Notes: generated from the sequence alone by a model not told the origin. A stretch of 64,000 nucleotides of DNA from Myripristis murdjan (GCF_902150065.1 NC_043990.1:20935699-20999698), one strand, 5' to 3'; shown: positions 10,155-23,316, numbered from the stretch's first letter. Made by a program: numbers and translations.

Positions 10155-12400
10155 ACTGTTGGTTATACCCCATTCAAGAACGGATACAAAGCCATATCAC
10201 TGCCGGCTTTTGGTAAGGCTGACCACGACGCCATTTTCCTCTTACCAAAATATAAACAAAGGCTAAAACAGGAAGCCCCGGTATCGCGAGAGGTCAGACG
10301 CTGGTCCGCCCAATCAGAGGCCACACTACAGGACGCGCTGAGTGACGTAGACTGGGACATGTTTCGGGCGAGCTCGGATGACGTTAATGAGTTTACGGAA
10401 GTGGCTACATGCTTTATATCCAAGCTGTTAGATGATGCCATTCCTATGGTGACTGTGAAGGTTTTCCCTAATCAGAAACCGTGGGTGGATAAGTCTATCC
10501 GCGAGGCTCTGAAAGCACGTACCACTGCCTATAACGAGGGACTCATCACCGGAGACATGTCACCGTACAAAGCGGCAGCCTACACGCTCAGGAAAGCGGT
10601 GAAAGCGGCTAAGAGGCGATACAGGGATACGGTGGAGGAACAACTGTGCGACCGCGACAGCAGACGCATGTGGCAAGGACTGCGGACGATTACGGACTAT
10701 ACAGGACGAGTGAACACCTCGGCTGTGGTGGACTCCTCACTGGCGGAAGAGCTTAATACCTTCTTCGCTCGCTTTGAGGCTGGCGGCGCTAGCGCTGTGG
10801 CCAACGCGATCGAGGCAGGCGGCCTGACCGGTGAGGAGGACCGCCCACTCTCGCTCTCGGAGCACGACGTCAGGAGAGCTCTGAGGCGAGTGAACAGCAG
10901 GAAGGCAGCCGGCCCAGACGGCATCCCCGGGCGGCTGCTAAAATCCTGTGCTAACCAGCTAGCTCCGGTGTTCACCACCATCTTCAATCTGTCCCTGGCC
11001 CACTCTGTCGTCCCCACCTGCCTAAAAAAGTCCACCATCATCCCTGTGCCTAAAAAGACCAACCCAGCCGGTCTAAATGACTTCCGCCCTGTAGCTCTCA
11101 CCTCCGTGGTGATGAAGTGCTTTGAGAGACTCATCAAAGACTTCATCTGCTCATCACTGCCGGACTCCCTGGACCCCCTTCAGTTCGCCTATCGCCCCAA
11201 TAGGAGTACTGACGATGCCATCACCCATGTCCTCCACTCCACCCTCTCCCACCTGGACACCGGTAAGGGGAATTATGTGCGTCTGCTGTTTATTGATTAC
11301 AGCTCAGCATTTAACACCATAGTTCCCCACAGACTGGTCACCAAGCTCAGGGACCTGGGGCTGAGTTCCTCACTCTGCTCTTGGGTTCAGAGCTTCCTGA
11401 CTGGCAGACCACAAGTGGTGAAGGTTGGAGCCCACACCTCCAGCTCCCGTACCCTCAACACTGGTGCCCCCCAAGGCTGCGTACTGAGCCCTCTGCTATA
11501 CTCCCTGTACACCTATGACTGCACAGCTACACACCAATCCAACATCATTGTGAAATTCGCGGATGACACAGTGGTGGTAGGCCTGATCTCCAACAACAAC
11601 GAGACGGCCTATCTGGAGGAGGTGGAGCTGCTGTCTTCTTGGTGTAAGGACAACAACCTTGACCTGAATGTTGACAAGACCAAGGAGGTGGTGGTCGACT
11701 TCAGGCGAGAGAAGCAGAGGATCCACTATGCACCGCTCAGGATCTATGGGACCCCGGTGGAGAGAGTAAGCAATTACAGGTACCTTGGGGTTCACATCTC
11801 TGAGGATCTGACATGGACTACACACACCACCACCCTGGTGAAGAAGGCTCGGCAGCGGTTGTACCACCTCAGGCGGCTGAGGAAATTTAAGATCTCCACC
11901 ACACTGCTGAAAACCTTCTACGCCGCCACAGTAGGGTCTGTGCTTTCTGTGAGCATCACTGCCTGGTACGGCAGCTGCAGCTCCCAGGACAGGAAGGCCC
12001 TGCACAGAGTGATCCGATGTGCTGAGCGCATCACCCGCACAGCACTGCCCGGCCTCCAGGACATCTACACCCAGCGGTGCAGGTCCAGGGCAAGTCGGAT
12101 TTTAAAAGACACTCATCATCCCAACCACAGACTGTTCGAGTGGCTGCCCTCAGGCAAGCGGCTTCGCTCCATCAAAGCCCGGACTGAGAGGCTGAGAAGG
12201 AGCTTCTTTCCCCAGGCCACACGGATTCTGAACTCATAACACAAACTCTGTATATCAGTCCACAACACCACCAGCATGCAGTGTCAGACAGCTCAGCACC
12301 TTACTATCCCCTGTTGTCTGATACTCACTCACTGCTATATCTATGTTTCTGCCCCATGAAAAGACTACTCGACTAATAAAACATTAGTCAGTCAGTCAGA
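10155..12400 (+). mobile_element. Rex1/CR1-like LINE, 5'-truncated, with long intact RT ORF
   Basis: One open frame runs from about 10170 to the stop at 12239. It begins inside the end of the apurinic-type endonuclease (ADHDAIFLLPKYKQ), so the N-terminal endonuclease and 5' UTR are missing. Reverse-transcriptase motifs follow in order: SRKAAGPDGIPGRLLKSC, NDFRPVALTSVVMKC, LQFAYRPNRSTDDAI, IDYSSAFNTIVPHRL, GAPQGCVLSPLLYSLY and the catalytic box KFADDTVVVG (FADD). The thumb and C-terminal segment ends LRRSFFPQATRILNS. The 3' UTR is about 140 bp and closes with AATAAAACATTAG followed by a short (TCAG)n run near 12390. This kind of element is common in teleosts; Rex1 (CR1/L2 superclade) is my best placement. 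The undamaged frame suggests a fairly recent insertion. Confidence 0.85.
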
Positions 12401-12856
12401 TTGCTGTATAAAAGTTTGGTTCATAAAAAAAGTTTTGTAATCTAATCTGTATTGTAATCTAAAGTTTTGCTGAAAAAAGCAAACATTTTCGGTCTTAAAT
12501 ATAAATAATATCCTTAATATGCACAGTGCTTTTGAGATTAAAAAAATAACAAATGCAGCATTGCACTTTACCTTTCCTCTTGACTTTTGTTGATATATTA
12601 GACAACTGTAAGATATGGATTTTTTTTATTTTTTATTTATTTATTTTTATCAGATTGAAAGAATGCAAGTCACTTAATATTACAAGTGTTACTGATTGAG
12701 TTTACCCTGCGTGTGTTTCCAAGAGAAGCACTCCCTGCAATCTTGTGGTGTGTAAAGCTTAACAGTGTAAAAGACAAAAATTTGAGCAATGAAATCATGA
12801 TGAGAAAATTATCTCATTTTGCATGTTAAGACTTGCATGGAAGTGAGGGTTGGGCG

Positions 12857-12888
<32 letters not shown>

Positions 12889-13169
12889 CTCCAAATTCAC
12901 AGTGACATTATTCGAATGAAAATGGTGTCACGCCTGTTTCTTTTAAAAGAAGAAACCTGTTGAACCTTGCCTGAACAGGTTCTGCTGTTGGCAGCTGTTT
13001 CCTCTCACGATGACGATGATGGAGACGAGGAAGATAAAGAGACTAAGTTCACTGGATTGTGGGAAACAATTCTTAACCACAGGAATTAAGGCTCTTGCCT
13101 AATTGCTACCATGTAAAATCAGCCTTTACCTATTATTGCTCATGCACATGTACACCTGTTTGAGTGTGC

Positions 13170-13353
13170 ATATACAGTTTTTCCTTTTTAATAAATTTGC
13201 AAAAATTTCTAAAATTCTATTTTCCTTTTGCCATTATGGGGTACTGAGTTTAAATTAATGAGTGAGAAAAATGAATTTAAATGATTGTAGCATCAGGCTG
13301 CAACATAAGTGAAAAAGGTGAAGGAGGTCTGAATACTTTCTGAATGCACTGTA
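13170..13353. mobile_element. Tc1/mariner-like transposon end remnant
   Basis: The sequence TTTTTAATAAATTTGCAAAA through CATTATGGGGTACTGAG to GGTCTGAATACTTTCTGAAT, ending GCACTGTA, matches the well-known terminal region of teleost/salmonid Tc1-like elements, recognised from memory. Only one end is visible and no transposase follows, so this is a solo terminal fragment. A (GT)n microsatellite begins directly after the CACTGTA terminus. Confidence 0.7.
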
Positions 13354-16300
13354 CGTGTGTGTGTGTGTGTGTGTGTGTCTTTGTGCACACTTTTAAGAGC
13401 ACTAGGGAAACTTGACTTTCACTTTCTCATGCTTTTCAGGGATTGTATATCATACTTGATACTGGATTTGGCAGCAGTTATACATTTCTGTTTCTGTGTA
13501 GAGCTCTGCCTGCACTATTAAGTTCCTGTGAACTCACTGAATGATTATGATGTTACTATAATAAAATCGAATCAGTTCTTCGTTAACCCAGGTCCAACTT
13601 TCCTGGAACATAACTTACAGATTATAAACAGGGAGAACCTCTTTGGTAGAGGAAAATAGTAGACTTGTAACATCTAAGAAATTAAATTTAGCTCCATCTA
13701 GTGGTCTTGAGCTGAATTACAACGAGAGTGTCTTGTCCTGGAATACCCTGCTAGCGGTCACAGTGTGGTTAAAGGGACGTCTTCATCATTTAATTTATCT
13801 CTGTCAGTGTTATGCCAACATAACAAAGACATGCAGTACTGCTGTTTTTTTTTTTTTTTTTTTTTTCTCTAATCGCAGCTTCATGCCAATTATCATCACT
13901 GATTATACAAGCGTTGGGGAAATGAATAAAATAAAATAATGATCAGAAACAAAAAGAAAAAGGAGCTCTCACTCAGTCTTTCTTTCATTTTAGAAGCACA
14001 GCAAGTTGGTGTTTGACCCTAGTCTACTGCTTCACATATCTGCCTTTAAAAACAAGGTTTATTTTGACAAAGCCAAACCTAATACCCAAAACTAAACATT
14101 TATTCAAGCGCAAATTTTTACTTTACTATTAAAATATATTATACTTTACTTTGTACTGAAAGAATAAGTCTACACTTAAACTGCATATAGGTTGCAAACT
14201 GGTAATTAGTAGGCTACTTTTTTGTTATGGAATACAGCAATGTTGTTCATATTGGCAAAACTATATGGACAATAAATGTTGTATGTCTCTCACTAAACGT
14301 GGCTCAGTTCACCCTCTAGTCGCTCAAATGAGCAACCAGTGTTGAACTGTTGTATAAGATTCAGTTGAAATTGCCCTAACATATGTCATTTGGTGGGGAG
14401 AACAGATATTGACATATAACCGTGTTCACCTTCTTTCTTGCTTTTCATGCAATTTTCTTGCAATATTTCAGTGACGTGAGATATCTGGAGAGACCAGAGC
14501 AGCTCCAGCTCAGGTGCAGCTGAGGTGCATCTACAACATCTCCCCCTCACAAAATGAAGGGGAAAAAAGCACTATCACAGAAACCAAGGTAGTGTCAAAA
14601 ACAACAAGATCGCCCCCATGTGTTGGCTTCTTGTACTACTTTGCTGCAATGCAAAGAATGGCTGTAACAGCAGCAGTTTGGAAGACTTGGTGGTTGTCTT
14701 CCAGTTGTATAGGGCAGAACGATGAAGTGAGCACAATGAGGCTTAGTTTAGCTTTAGGACTTGCCTTAATGGTTAAAGAGTAAGGATTGGGTTTAATTTA
14801 GGTCAGGGTTTCGGTATAGATTAGGCATGGAGCAGGGACGGTTAAGGTTAAGGTTAGGGGTATGTAGCCAGGTGAGTGTGTGGTGTTTCTGTGTCTGTGT
14901 GTGGTGTTTCTGTGTCTGTGTGTGTTTGTCTGTGTGCGGCTGCATCTTTTTGTCAGTGTGTTGTCCTATCCGTTTTGAGGGAAGAGACACAGGAGAAAAT
15001 AGTGGGGAAACGGTGAGTTTCTTTAGGATTCCTTTCTGCGTCACCTCTGCATTCCAGAGTGTTTCACTTCGACAGTCTGGAGCACTGATAGAAAATCAGT
15101 TTCATCTGACGGGCCATGGTGTACACACTGTTTAATAAACATGGAACAATGGAGACCTCAAATCAAACACAACTGCACAGTGGCACATATCGAAACTCTT
15201 TTCCCTAGGCTTGCTCCACCCAAACACTCTGCAAGTCGCTATGGTTTTATTTATTTATTTGGAATCTCTTCTTCCTCTCCATGAAACACTAGTCACTCAC
15301 TAGTGAGCTGAAAGGTATGTGATTGTGAGGCAACCAGTGTTCGGGGGCTTGAAGGGTTTGTGTTGTGTTGTGTGGGAAGGGCAGTAAACTGTGTGTGTGT
15401 CTGTCTGTGTTTGTGCCTGTGTCTGTGTGTGTGTGTGTCATTATTGTCCTTAGATACAGTAGCCTGCTCACTTCCTTTGAGAGGCTTTTGCTAGCTGACT
15501 CTACCAGTCCAACTGGCTGCCTCCCTGCTCTCTTTCCCATGGCTAGCACACCTTGGTTCAACCTGTTGTTCAATACCGTACAATGACAAAGTCAGATTTT
15601 CAGGTTGATCATTTCACAATGACTTACTGAACTCATATGCACATGGCACAAGTGCAGTGCCAACGCCTTTCTATCATCACACACCAAACCACAAAGAGGG
15701 CACACTTGCCTTCACAGACACTACAATCTGAAGTGCATGCATCAACATTTAAGCACAGCTGAATGAGTCACTTTCTGGTAGGTTTTCAGTTTAGCTCCCA
15801 CTGCAGATTTCATCTCAGTCAGCGAGATAGCACAGAACACAGCTGATAAAAGGCAACATGTAATGAGACTGGTGACCAGGCCTATATAGTTTTTTTTATT
15901 TAAAAGGAATAATATTTAATATTTTAATAATAATATTTTATATTATTGTTAGTGGTTGCATCGTGTATGATAATGTATATGACAATAATGAAAAAAGGTT
16001 TACTCTATGCTAAGTACATTTCAGATGAAAAGGAGTCGCAATATAAGTGACACTAATGTAGTTTCATGACAGGCTATCAAAGTTCAGTATTTTATGTGAT
16101 TTATTACCCCAATTTGGAGCAGGTAATTGGCAGTTTAAGGTAAGAATGCATGGGTTGAAATTAAACTCTCTTCATTCATGTCGCTGATATTCATCCACTA
16201 TGATTGTGAGTCCGTGTTTCATGTGGTTTCTAATGGCATCCGGTCAACCAATTCCATGTTAGAAATGTGTTACATAACTCAAGTCCCTGTTTCAGTATCC

Positions 16301-17509
16301 CTTGACAATATTCCTTAGCTTTCTACTCGCATTCTCCACATAACTCTGTCTCAACTGTTTAGATTTCACTTGGGGAAACTCTTCAGTCAACAGTGGAACA
16401 CGTTTCAATTGCCGAGACGTTCCTCGGAGGGGGGTGGAGGGACTGACGTGAATGTTTGTAACATGTCTCCATCTGCAAATCTCTGCATGATTTCCTTTTT
16501 TCTGGTCTGGTTAAAGTTAATAATCAGCTCTCACAGTGCCTGAGACTATTGGTGGTTTATAGAGTGGAAAACAGATTGGGAAATATGGGACAGAGAGAAG
16601 GAGAAGCATGGGGAGGCTTAGTAGCAACATAAAAATGGGATAATTATATAATATTCCATAAATATGAGTGACATTATACTGTTTAGACCAGAAAGGATTG
16701 ATGTCGAGATTTTGAAAAACATGATTTAACAATGTGAATGAGGAGGAGGGTCATCTGATGTGAGTGCATATGCTTACATACATGCAAAGGTGGGTGCATG
16801 CATGCATACCCTCCTCTGCCCGTGAAGCTTATATGTGTGTGTGAGAATGGGAAGACACAGCAAAAGAGGCTGTGGAGTGCTGTGACTCTGCGGAGTTTCG
16901 ACTCAGGTGGGAAGCGGGGGGAGAGGGAGTCTCCCAGGTATGCAGACTGCCGACTGCTTGGCATAGAGAGAGAGAGAGAGAGACAGAGCGATAAGGACAG
17001 AAATGACACACATTCCTATCGCCACACAAACTTTCACTCTACCTTTGGAGGAAGGAAACCAGTCAGGCATTCCCTGAGTCCACCCTCCTTCCCCTTCTCT
17101 CTGTCTCGCTCTCTGTTTTGAAACGGGTCCTCCTTGTTGGCAGCCACACACACAGAAACCATTTGTGCCGGCATTCCCAAGGTTTGCCAAGAGAAACCCC
17201 TTCTGTTAGACTCACGTCATGTCTGTGAGATGTGGTTTCTCAAATAACAAGGATTCAACCTCATTCGCATTCAAACTGGCTTTTATGCAAGATAATTCTT
17301 TTTAATCTTGAAAATCATCCAGTTTTTAATGAATTTTAATCATATTCATCTGTGAATAGCATATAATAACAGAGGGAGTCAAATCACCCTTTTACAACTC
17401 ATTTCTGTCCAACTCATTGACCTACTGACATGATGGTAATTCACTCAGTTTCCATACAAACCTATTCAGCATATTCACCAATTCAGGGTCAAATGGCTGG
17501 ATTCTATCC

Positions 17510-17790
17510 CATTATTAGTTTTTGGGGAAACATCTTGGACAGGTTGCTAGTCCATCGCAGGCCTAACACACAGACAGACACACTTACACACACACACTCA
17601 CCCATTCAGTTTAGCATCAACACTTGACCTGCATGTCTTTCAATGGTGGGAGGAAAGTTAAGCACCCAGAAGAAACACAGGAGGAACACGCAAAATGCAC
17701 ACAAAGGACCAGGACCGCGACTCAAACCCAGCACCTTCTTTCTGGTTCTCAGTCCAAATCACTGAGCCACTTGCCATCTTCCAATCTTAC
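17510..17790. repeat. Dispersed teleost repeat (GTGGGAGGAAA-type)
   Basis: The order 'GACAGGTTGCTAGTCCATCG', then (CA)-rich DNA, 'GACCTGCATGTCTTTCAATG', 'GTGGGAGGAAAGTTAAGCAC', 'GGAACACGCAAAATGCACAC' and a final 'AAATCACTGAGCCACTTG' follows a repeat seen very widely in fish genomes. It is diverged. I recognise the family by its word order only and do not know its class with certainty. Confidence 0.55.
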
Positions 17791-18553
17791 TCATCTATGA
17801 ATAACTCTTCAGTGAATAAAATACATTTTCATTCAGATCATCCTGATAAACCCCCATCTCTAATTCCTTCACCCCTTCAGAAGTCCAAACTGTTAGGCAT
17901 ATGTACAGGTTTCAATACTATAAAACCTATATGAATGACTCTTAGGTGCACTTGAATGTACAGTATGTGGGCAAGCAGAAGCATCCGGAAAGAAGTCATG
18001 TCAACAAGAACCCCAGCAGGTGAAACTGGCGCCGGGCCAGACTGCTTCCCCAACGTTATGTGAGCCGGCGACACCTACAATTGCACGTTTAAGTAGTGTT
18101 GTAATTTCAGCAGACACACGAATTCAACTTGTCAAATGATTAGTATTTTCAGCACTGCACCCCGCCGGGCCCAGCCTGTTTCTGGTGGGATGTGGCTGTA
18201 AAAACCATCAGTGGTTATTATTATTGGCAGTAAACATTCCATTCCCTTGCATGACAGTGTCCCTGTCGACGAACGCACTGGGCGTCCGAAAATCTGAGCA
18301 TAATGTGGCTCCTTTGGGTTGGGTTCTATTGATACAATGGGCTCTTTTTTAATCTGTCGCTGAAGAGCTGCACGCTCCCACGGGCTATATTGCTAAGCAA
18401 CAATAAGCCCCACCCACCTTTGTAGTAGATTCACCTGGACGGCCCTCACGTGAGAGAGCTGCAGGTTTCATCCAATCAGGAGCGCGGACAGGTGCTCCGA
18501 GATGAAAGTTTCGGAGGCGGAAACCTGCAGGTCGGGCAGGCGAAAGACGCTCC

Positions 18554-18561
18554 TTATAAAT
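18554..18561 (+). promoter_or_regulatory. prr15: Probable TATA box of prr15
   Basis: TTATAAAT lies in a CpG-richer stretch (18400-18720) with a CCAAT word (ATCCAATCAGG, about 18473) some 80 bp upstream. A 5' untranslated exon is expected to begin near 18585. The coding exon is preceded by a TTGGCTTCAG acceptor at 19500, which supports an untranslated first exon upstream. Confidence 0.4.
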
Positions 18562-19520
18562 GTGACAATTCATTCGTACATTACTTTAAGGATTTCTGAA
18601 GGAGAGTAAAGATATTCGACAACAGCGAAAGGAGCGACATAAAACTGACTGGAATTATGAGATGCGAGGCGAGCGAGCAGCCAGCCCGTGCGTAAAATGG
18701 ATACTACTCAGACCTTCTGAAGGGTTGCTGCCACAGTTGTTTCCAGGGCTCCTCCACTAAAGAAGACACTGAGCAGGCCTATGGATTTATACCACAGCAC
18801 AGTCTAGAGTCTCATATTCACACATTGCTTTGGGCCATTTTAAGTGTCACCCCCTTTTCCAGTGTTGGTAAGGTGAGTGCTCCGCTGAAGAGAGGTGCTT
18901 GTGCGCATTGTTCACCCGTGAATCACGGCCTGGGTTTGCTGACTTATTCTCACGACTCATTGAACCAGTTTTACCGAGGAGTTAAACATCGTTACACTGG
19001 TTATTCATAGGATTAGTAGGTAAGAAGTTGCCTAACCAGTGGATTGTGCTTATTAAATTGGTGATGCCAGAAAACGTCATGGCATGCTACCTATTTATAC
19101 CCGGTTTCATGTATCCAATTCAAACTGAACGTATGCTTTGTTATGATTATAATTATATGGGTAAGATGTGGAGGATAACACATGCTAAAAGAACAGCTAT
19201 CATCCAGAGATTATTTTGAGATGAATGATTTTATGCTGTCTCATGAACCACAGAGTAGAGAGAGGAAGTGACAGGGAGGAGGCAGGAGAAAGAGAATGAT
19301 GTAAGATAAATCAGGAGAGAGGTCAGGTGAGCACACATGACCCCTGAGCTGCCAGGATGCTCTACCAGGGGATAAAATGGTTTGATTGAACAACCAACCT
19401 CACTGAGGAAATGGCACAGGTAACGCTGATATTGGTGAGGAAGTCAGTGTCTTAACTACAGTTGAATTAATTAAGACCTTTATTGTTGTTTTGGCTTCAG
19501 TCCACCACCCTCAGTGAAAG

Positions 19521-19958
19521 ATGGAGGAGAGAGTCCCATGGTGGAGGGCGTTTCTGGTGAAGAGGAAGAGTGGAGGGTCCAAGGACACAAACGCGTCCCC
19601 CAGTCTTGGACCCGACTTTGACCCTTTTGCACCAAAACCCGAGAAGCCAAAAGACGCCAGCGCCACCTCCAAGACTCCCGGTGACCAATCCCTGTCTCAG
19701 GCCCGGCCGGGACAGTCAGAGCCCATCAACAACACCAGTCTCCTCAGCGACGACACCTATGATGACTCCCAGTTGGATTCGGTCTTCAATGAGCAGACGT
19801 GTCGCAGAAACATGAGGGTGTCGCGCTCAGGTCGCTTCAAGGAGAAGAGGAGGGTGCGCTCCAGCCTTCCTATTGAGCAGAAAGACTCAGACCAGACGAC
19901 AGCCGGGAAAGAGGACTCACGGTTATCGGGAGGAGGAAAGGGAGGTGATAGAATGTGA
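19521..19958 (+). CDS. prr15: Proline-rich protein 15 (PRR15)
   Basis: A single coding exon gives 145 aa, close to the size of mammalian PRR15. The N-terminus has the Trp-Trp pair (VPWWRAFLVKRKSG) like the PWWKSL start of the human protein. The centre is low-complexity and acidic-serine rich. The diagnostic core near residue 97 is RRNMRVSRSGRFKEKRRVR, almost identical to the human SRSGRFKEKRKVRATL block. The start ATG follows the acceptor at 19500 by 20 nt, so a 5' non-coding exon is likely. PRR15 is a small, probably nuclear protein linked in mammals to epithelial and trophoblast differentiation; its biochemical activity is unknown. The neighbour wipf3 downstream matches the human order PRR15-WIPF3. 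A PRR15L paralogue is the main alternative, but synteny favours prr15. AATAAA-like signals occur near 20972. Confidence 0.88.
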   Translation: MEERVPWWRAFLVKRKSGGSKDTNASPSLGPDFDPFAPKPEKPKDASATSKTPGDQSLSQARPGQSEPINNTSLLSDDTYDDSQLDSVFNEQTCRRNMRVSRSGRFKEKRRVRSSLPIEQKDSDQTTAGKEDSRLSGGGKGGDRM

Positions 19959-21960
19959 TGATGATCAAAGACTGCTTTATGATTATGCTTGAAGAGAATA
20001 AGAGGGATTACAATACATGAAGGTTGCCTTATATGCTTGAACTATATTAAGAAGATAACAAAGACCATTCTGGCCTTTCAGCCCATGTTCTGTTTAAATA
20101 ACAGAAGAAGCATCTTTAAGACACTTAAGACATTCAAATGCAGCTGTTTTTAAATGTTGCATGGACTTGTGAACGAGGGCCATGGTAACAAATCTAAAGT
20201 GACTTGATAATGAATTCTGCATGATTGTTGAACCATTGTGCACATAAATGCAGTAACACGCACTTCATATCCCACAGTGCTCCTGTTTTGGTCATGGGCA
20301 CTGTCATCATCATCATCATCGGACAACAGATTAACACTCACCAGGCCTCTCTTAGGAGAGCAACAGTCAGCTAATTAAGGACGCCAGATTCTGTCAATGC
20401 ACATGGCAAAGTGTGATATACTTCAGGAAATTATTGCTCTAGATGTTTACATTATTTGTGTAATATATGGTTAATAATGAAGGATAAGTCTATAATGTTT
20501 ATTTTATGGTACTTCACAAAAATGTCTTGATTCTGACGGGTTTGAAGGATGCTTATAACCATGTAAATGATTTTGTTATTATGTGTAGAAAAATCAGTCA
20601 GTGGGATAAATTACAGAAAACTCATGAGAAGTTTTTAGTCACATACACACATGCACAAAGTATGAGAAGAAGTGAATTCTTGCCAGCTAAATGCCTAAAT
20701 GACACTGTACATGCCATGAATGAAGGATGGGATCCTTGCATGTGTTACAACATACTGGGTGACCTCATGAAAAATATTTAAAAAAGCAATGACATTGAAG
20801 TTTGAAGTGAATTTTGCAATATTCAACCGTATAATGACTCAAATATGGAAAGAAATATGGCCGAGTCACTAAGGAAGTGTGGATCCAGCTACTGATGTCG
20901 TTTTCTTTATAGTACACAACACTGCTATATTTTGGATCATTGTGAATACTTAAATGAAGATAAAATGTGATAAATAAAAAAAATTCTAATCTCTGATCTT
21001 GTGTGTGTATGTGCACATGTTTACTACATCCGTCTTCCTCAGATAAAAAGAATCCAATTATTCTCCCTGTGAAATAAAATGAAAGATCCAACCTTGACAC
21101 AAAGAAACACAAAGTCTTCCTGCGTGAATGTCACATTACCTGAGAAAGGCAATAACAACAACCTTTGCACTGCATGTTAAACCCTGGCCTAAGTGATGCT
21201 GCCCTGACTGTCATTTAAAGGGAGGAGCATGCCTGTGTCGCTGCATTCCTTTGTCACTGTTGAGGTTTGAGGGGTGTGTGTGAGTGTGTGTCTGTTTCCA
21301 CTATAGTTGCTCTTTATGTAACAAGGCCTGATGCATGCTTTATGATTGCACCCACTTCGCTTCCAGCACGTCTTGAAGCACAAGAAAAGTATATGCGATA
21401 CTGCAAGTACATCAAATTAATATTGGCCATAAAATGCTATAGACTATGATGTTGAGCAAAGGCTGGTAATCTATAGATGTCCCATTTTTTTTTTTTATAT
21501 TTAATTAAGTCACACATTTGGAGGTGAGGACGACTTGTAATGTCATGTTTGTGACACTAGAGGGAGAAAATGAGCTGATATCCATACCATAGCTCCATAT
21601 TGTTGAACAGAATAGAATAGAATAGAATAGAATAGAATAGAATAGAATAGACACCTTCTACTCAGTAAGCCCTTGAGGCGCTGGGCACAGTTACAGTCTA
21701 TTCACCTGTGCGGGCTTGTAGAAAGGATCTCTGCGCCCGCCAAAACCTGTTCTCATGCATGCATAATGCTTATTTTATTCGACAGGTGTAACTTAAGTTT
21801 AGGGAAAGTTCCTCGGCAACTGCAAAACGCAGGAAGGTAATAGATCCGAGCAAGTGCAGCAGTGCACTGCCTCCCCACCTCCATTGGTCAGGGGCTGAGT
21901 GTGGAGCGGTAAGGTGTGGCCTTGCGATGTCCGCCTCCGGCAGCGCGTAAACAAGGACCC
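19959..21960. other. prr15 3' UTR and intergenic DNA
   Basis: The likely prr15 3' UTR extends to about 20975 (GATAAATAAAAAAAAT). Beyond that I see only simple repeats, including the AATAG array at 21609, and no exon. Confidence 0.5.
21609..21651. repeat. (AATAG)n pentanucleotide microsatellite
   Basis: Eight or more perfect tandem AATAG units lie between prr15 and the wipf3 promoter. Confidence 0.95.
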
Positions 21961-21975
21961 AAAGAGATATAAAAG
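21881..21975 (+). promoter_or_regulatory. wipf3: Probable wipf3 core promoter: inverted CCAAT and TATA
   Basis: CCATTGGTC (an inverted CCAAT element) at about 21881 is followed by TATAAAAG at 21968-21975. A transcript starting near 22000 would include a non-coding exon that ends with a strong donor, GAAG|GTAAGAG, at 22369. The first wipf3 coding exon lies about 1.9 kb downstream. Confidence 0.45.
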
Positions 21976-21997
21976 AGACCATTGTGCCATGCCAGAC

Positions 21998-22369
21998 CAG
22001 TTTGGCGTGTTTTTTTGCGTTTCGTATCTGGGCGCAAATTAAAATTTCCCAACAACTTGGATTTTGCTTTTTATGTTATTTTATTTAATTTTATTATTAT
22101 TATTATTATTTTTTATTTTAAAAGGCTTTGCTTGGGGACAACTTTATTGGAGAGGTTTGCTGCTAAAGACGCTCCTGCAGCAGTTTTTGTTATTGACGTG
22201 CCAGATGCCAGCATTGCTGTAGGATAACTGTAATGGTGTCCTCGTTTGACTAAAAATAACTTGGGAACTTTGTAGCTGCCCCCACTCCGGTCAGAGGAGC
22301 GCACTATGACGGTCCGCTGCGCTCCAGCTCACTGACTGCTTACAGGTGGATTTCTGCTGTTATTTGAAG
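21998..22369 (+). other. wipf3: Putative 5' untranslated first exon of wipf3
   Basis: The segment between the TATA box and the GTAAGAG donor has no start codon with a long frame and is GC-richer at its 3' half. The start position is estimated from the TATA spacing; the 3' border comes from the donor consensus. Confidence 0.4.
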
Positions 22370-23270
22370 GTAAGAGTAACCAGACAGCCGAGCTCAAATG
22401 CATGTGGTGGATTATGATTGCTGTACATTTGTCTTGACCGCTGGTAAGCCTCTTTTCTTATTCCTATAATTTGTCCACATCTGACTCTTGACATGTTTGG
22501 AAATAACAGATTGGCTCCAATGTGGTTCTGTTTGTTTTTCTTCTCGTAGAGTTTATTCATTAGGCATCAAATGCACCTGACTCTTGTTTCAAGGCGGTTT
22601 GCTTTCCCTTGCACTGCACGAGGGATCTGGGATGCGGTTTTGACCCACTTATTCTACTTTGTGCGCTTACTTTTGTGGGTAAAAGTGAAGTACAACAGTG
22701 AACAGCAAGACTGTGCAGAGACATTTTGTCTCTCAAAGGAATGGGGCATAGTGGCTTTCACTCATTCTGTATATCTCTGCACAGTGAAAAAATGTGCAAG
22801 GATGATTGCTTTGTTCAATAGTGGCTCTCTGTCCTCCGTCAGACATACAAAAATCCTGTCAGGTGGGACCCAGTCTTATCAAATGGGGGTCCCTGGCATA
22901 TGAATCTATTGATTTAGGGGTCCTACAAATAAAAAGATCCATACACTTAGTGCACTAGTAGTTGACGGTGTCAGCTGTTGGACCGTGTCACATCAGGTCT
23001 TCTCGGCTTCAGAAACAGACTATTACAGGTCAAAGGAGAGCACAGAGGAACTGTTGTGAGAGGTGCTTTTACTCACATACACTGCCACACACTCCCACCT
23101 GTTCTGCAAGAGCTCAGCCAACTGTTGGCCAGCATCGCCCCCCTTTTAAGATCAACATTGGCCGTGCCACTGAAGCTGCTTGACACAGATATGAAGATAG
23201 AAATAGAAACCAAGGATAGCCTGCCAGTTGCATTCAGGATGAACACGGCACATGTACACAAACACAGACA

Positions 23271-23316
<46 letters not shown>

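Larger units (their letters stand above)
12401..18500. other. Gene-free interval upstream of prr15
   Basis: I see no host exon here. It holds (TG)n runs at 12859-12883 and 13355-13378, a Tc1 end remnant, a long T run near 13847, TG-rich DNA at 14875-14940 and 15390-15440, short (AG)n at 16967, and a dispersed repeat near 17510-17790. The ORFs across 14.8-15.6 kb and 16.7-17.2 kb are low-complexity readings of these repeats. Confidence 0.6.

Noticed and set aside
14820-14880. GGTTAAGG/GGTTAGGG words resembling a telomeric tract
   Set aside because: Units are imperfect and of mixed length; unlike 5669-5692 they do not form a clean TTAGGG array.
21855-21875. AGTGCACTG word considered as a mir-148/152 seed, expected near npvf
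   Set aside because: The rest of the mature miRNA sequence and any hairpin partner are missing.
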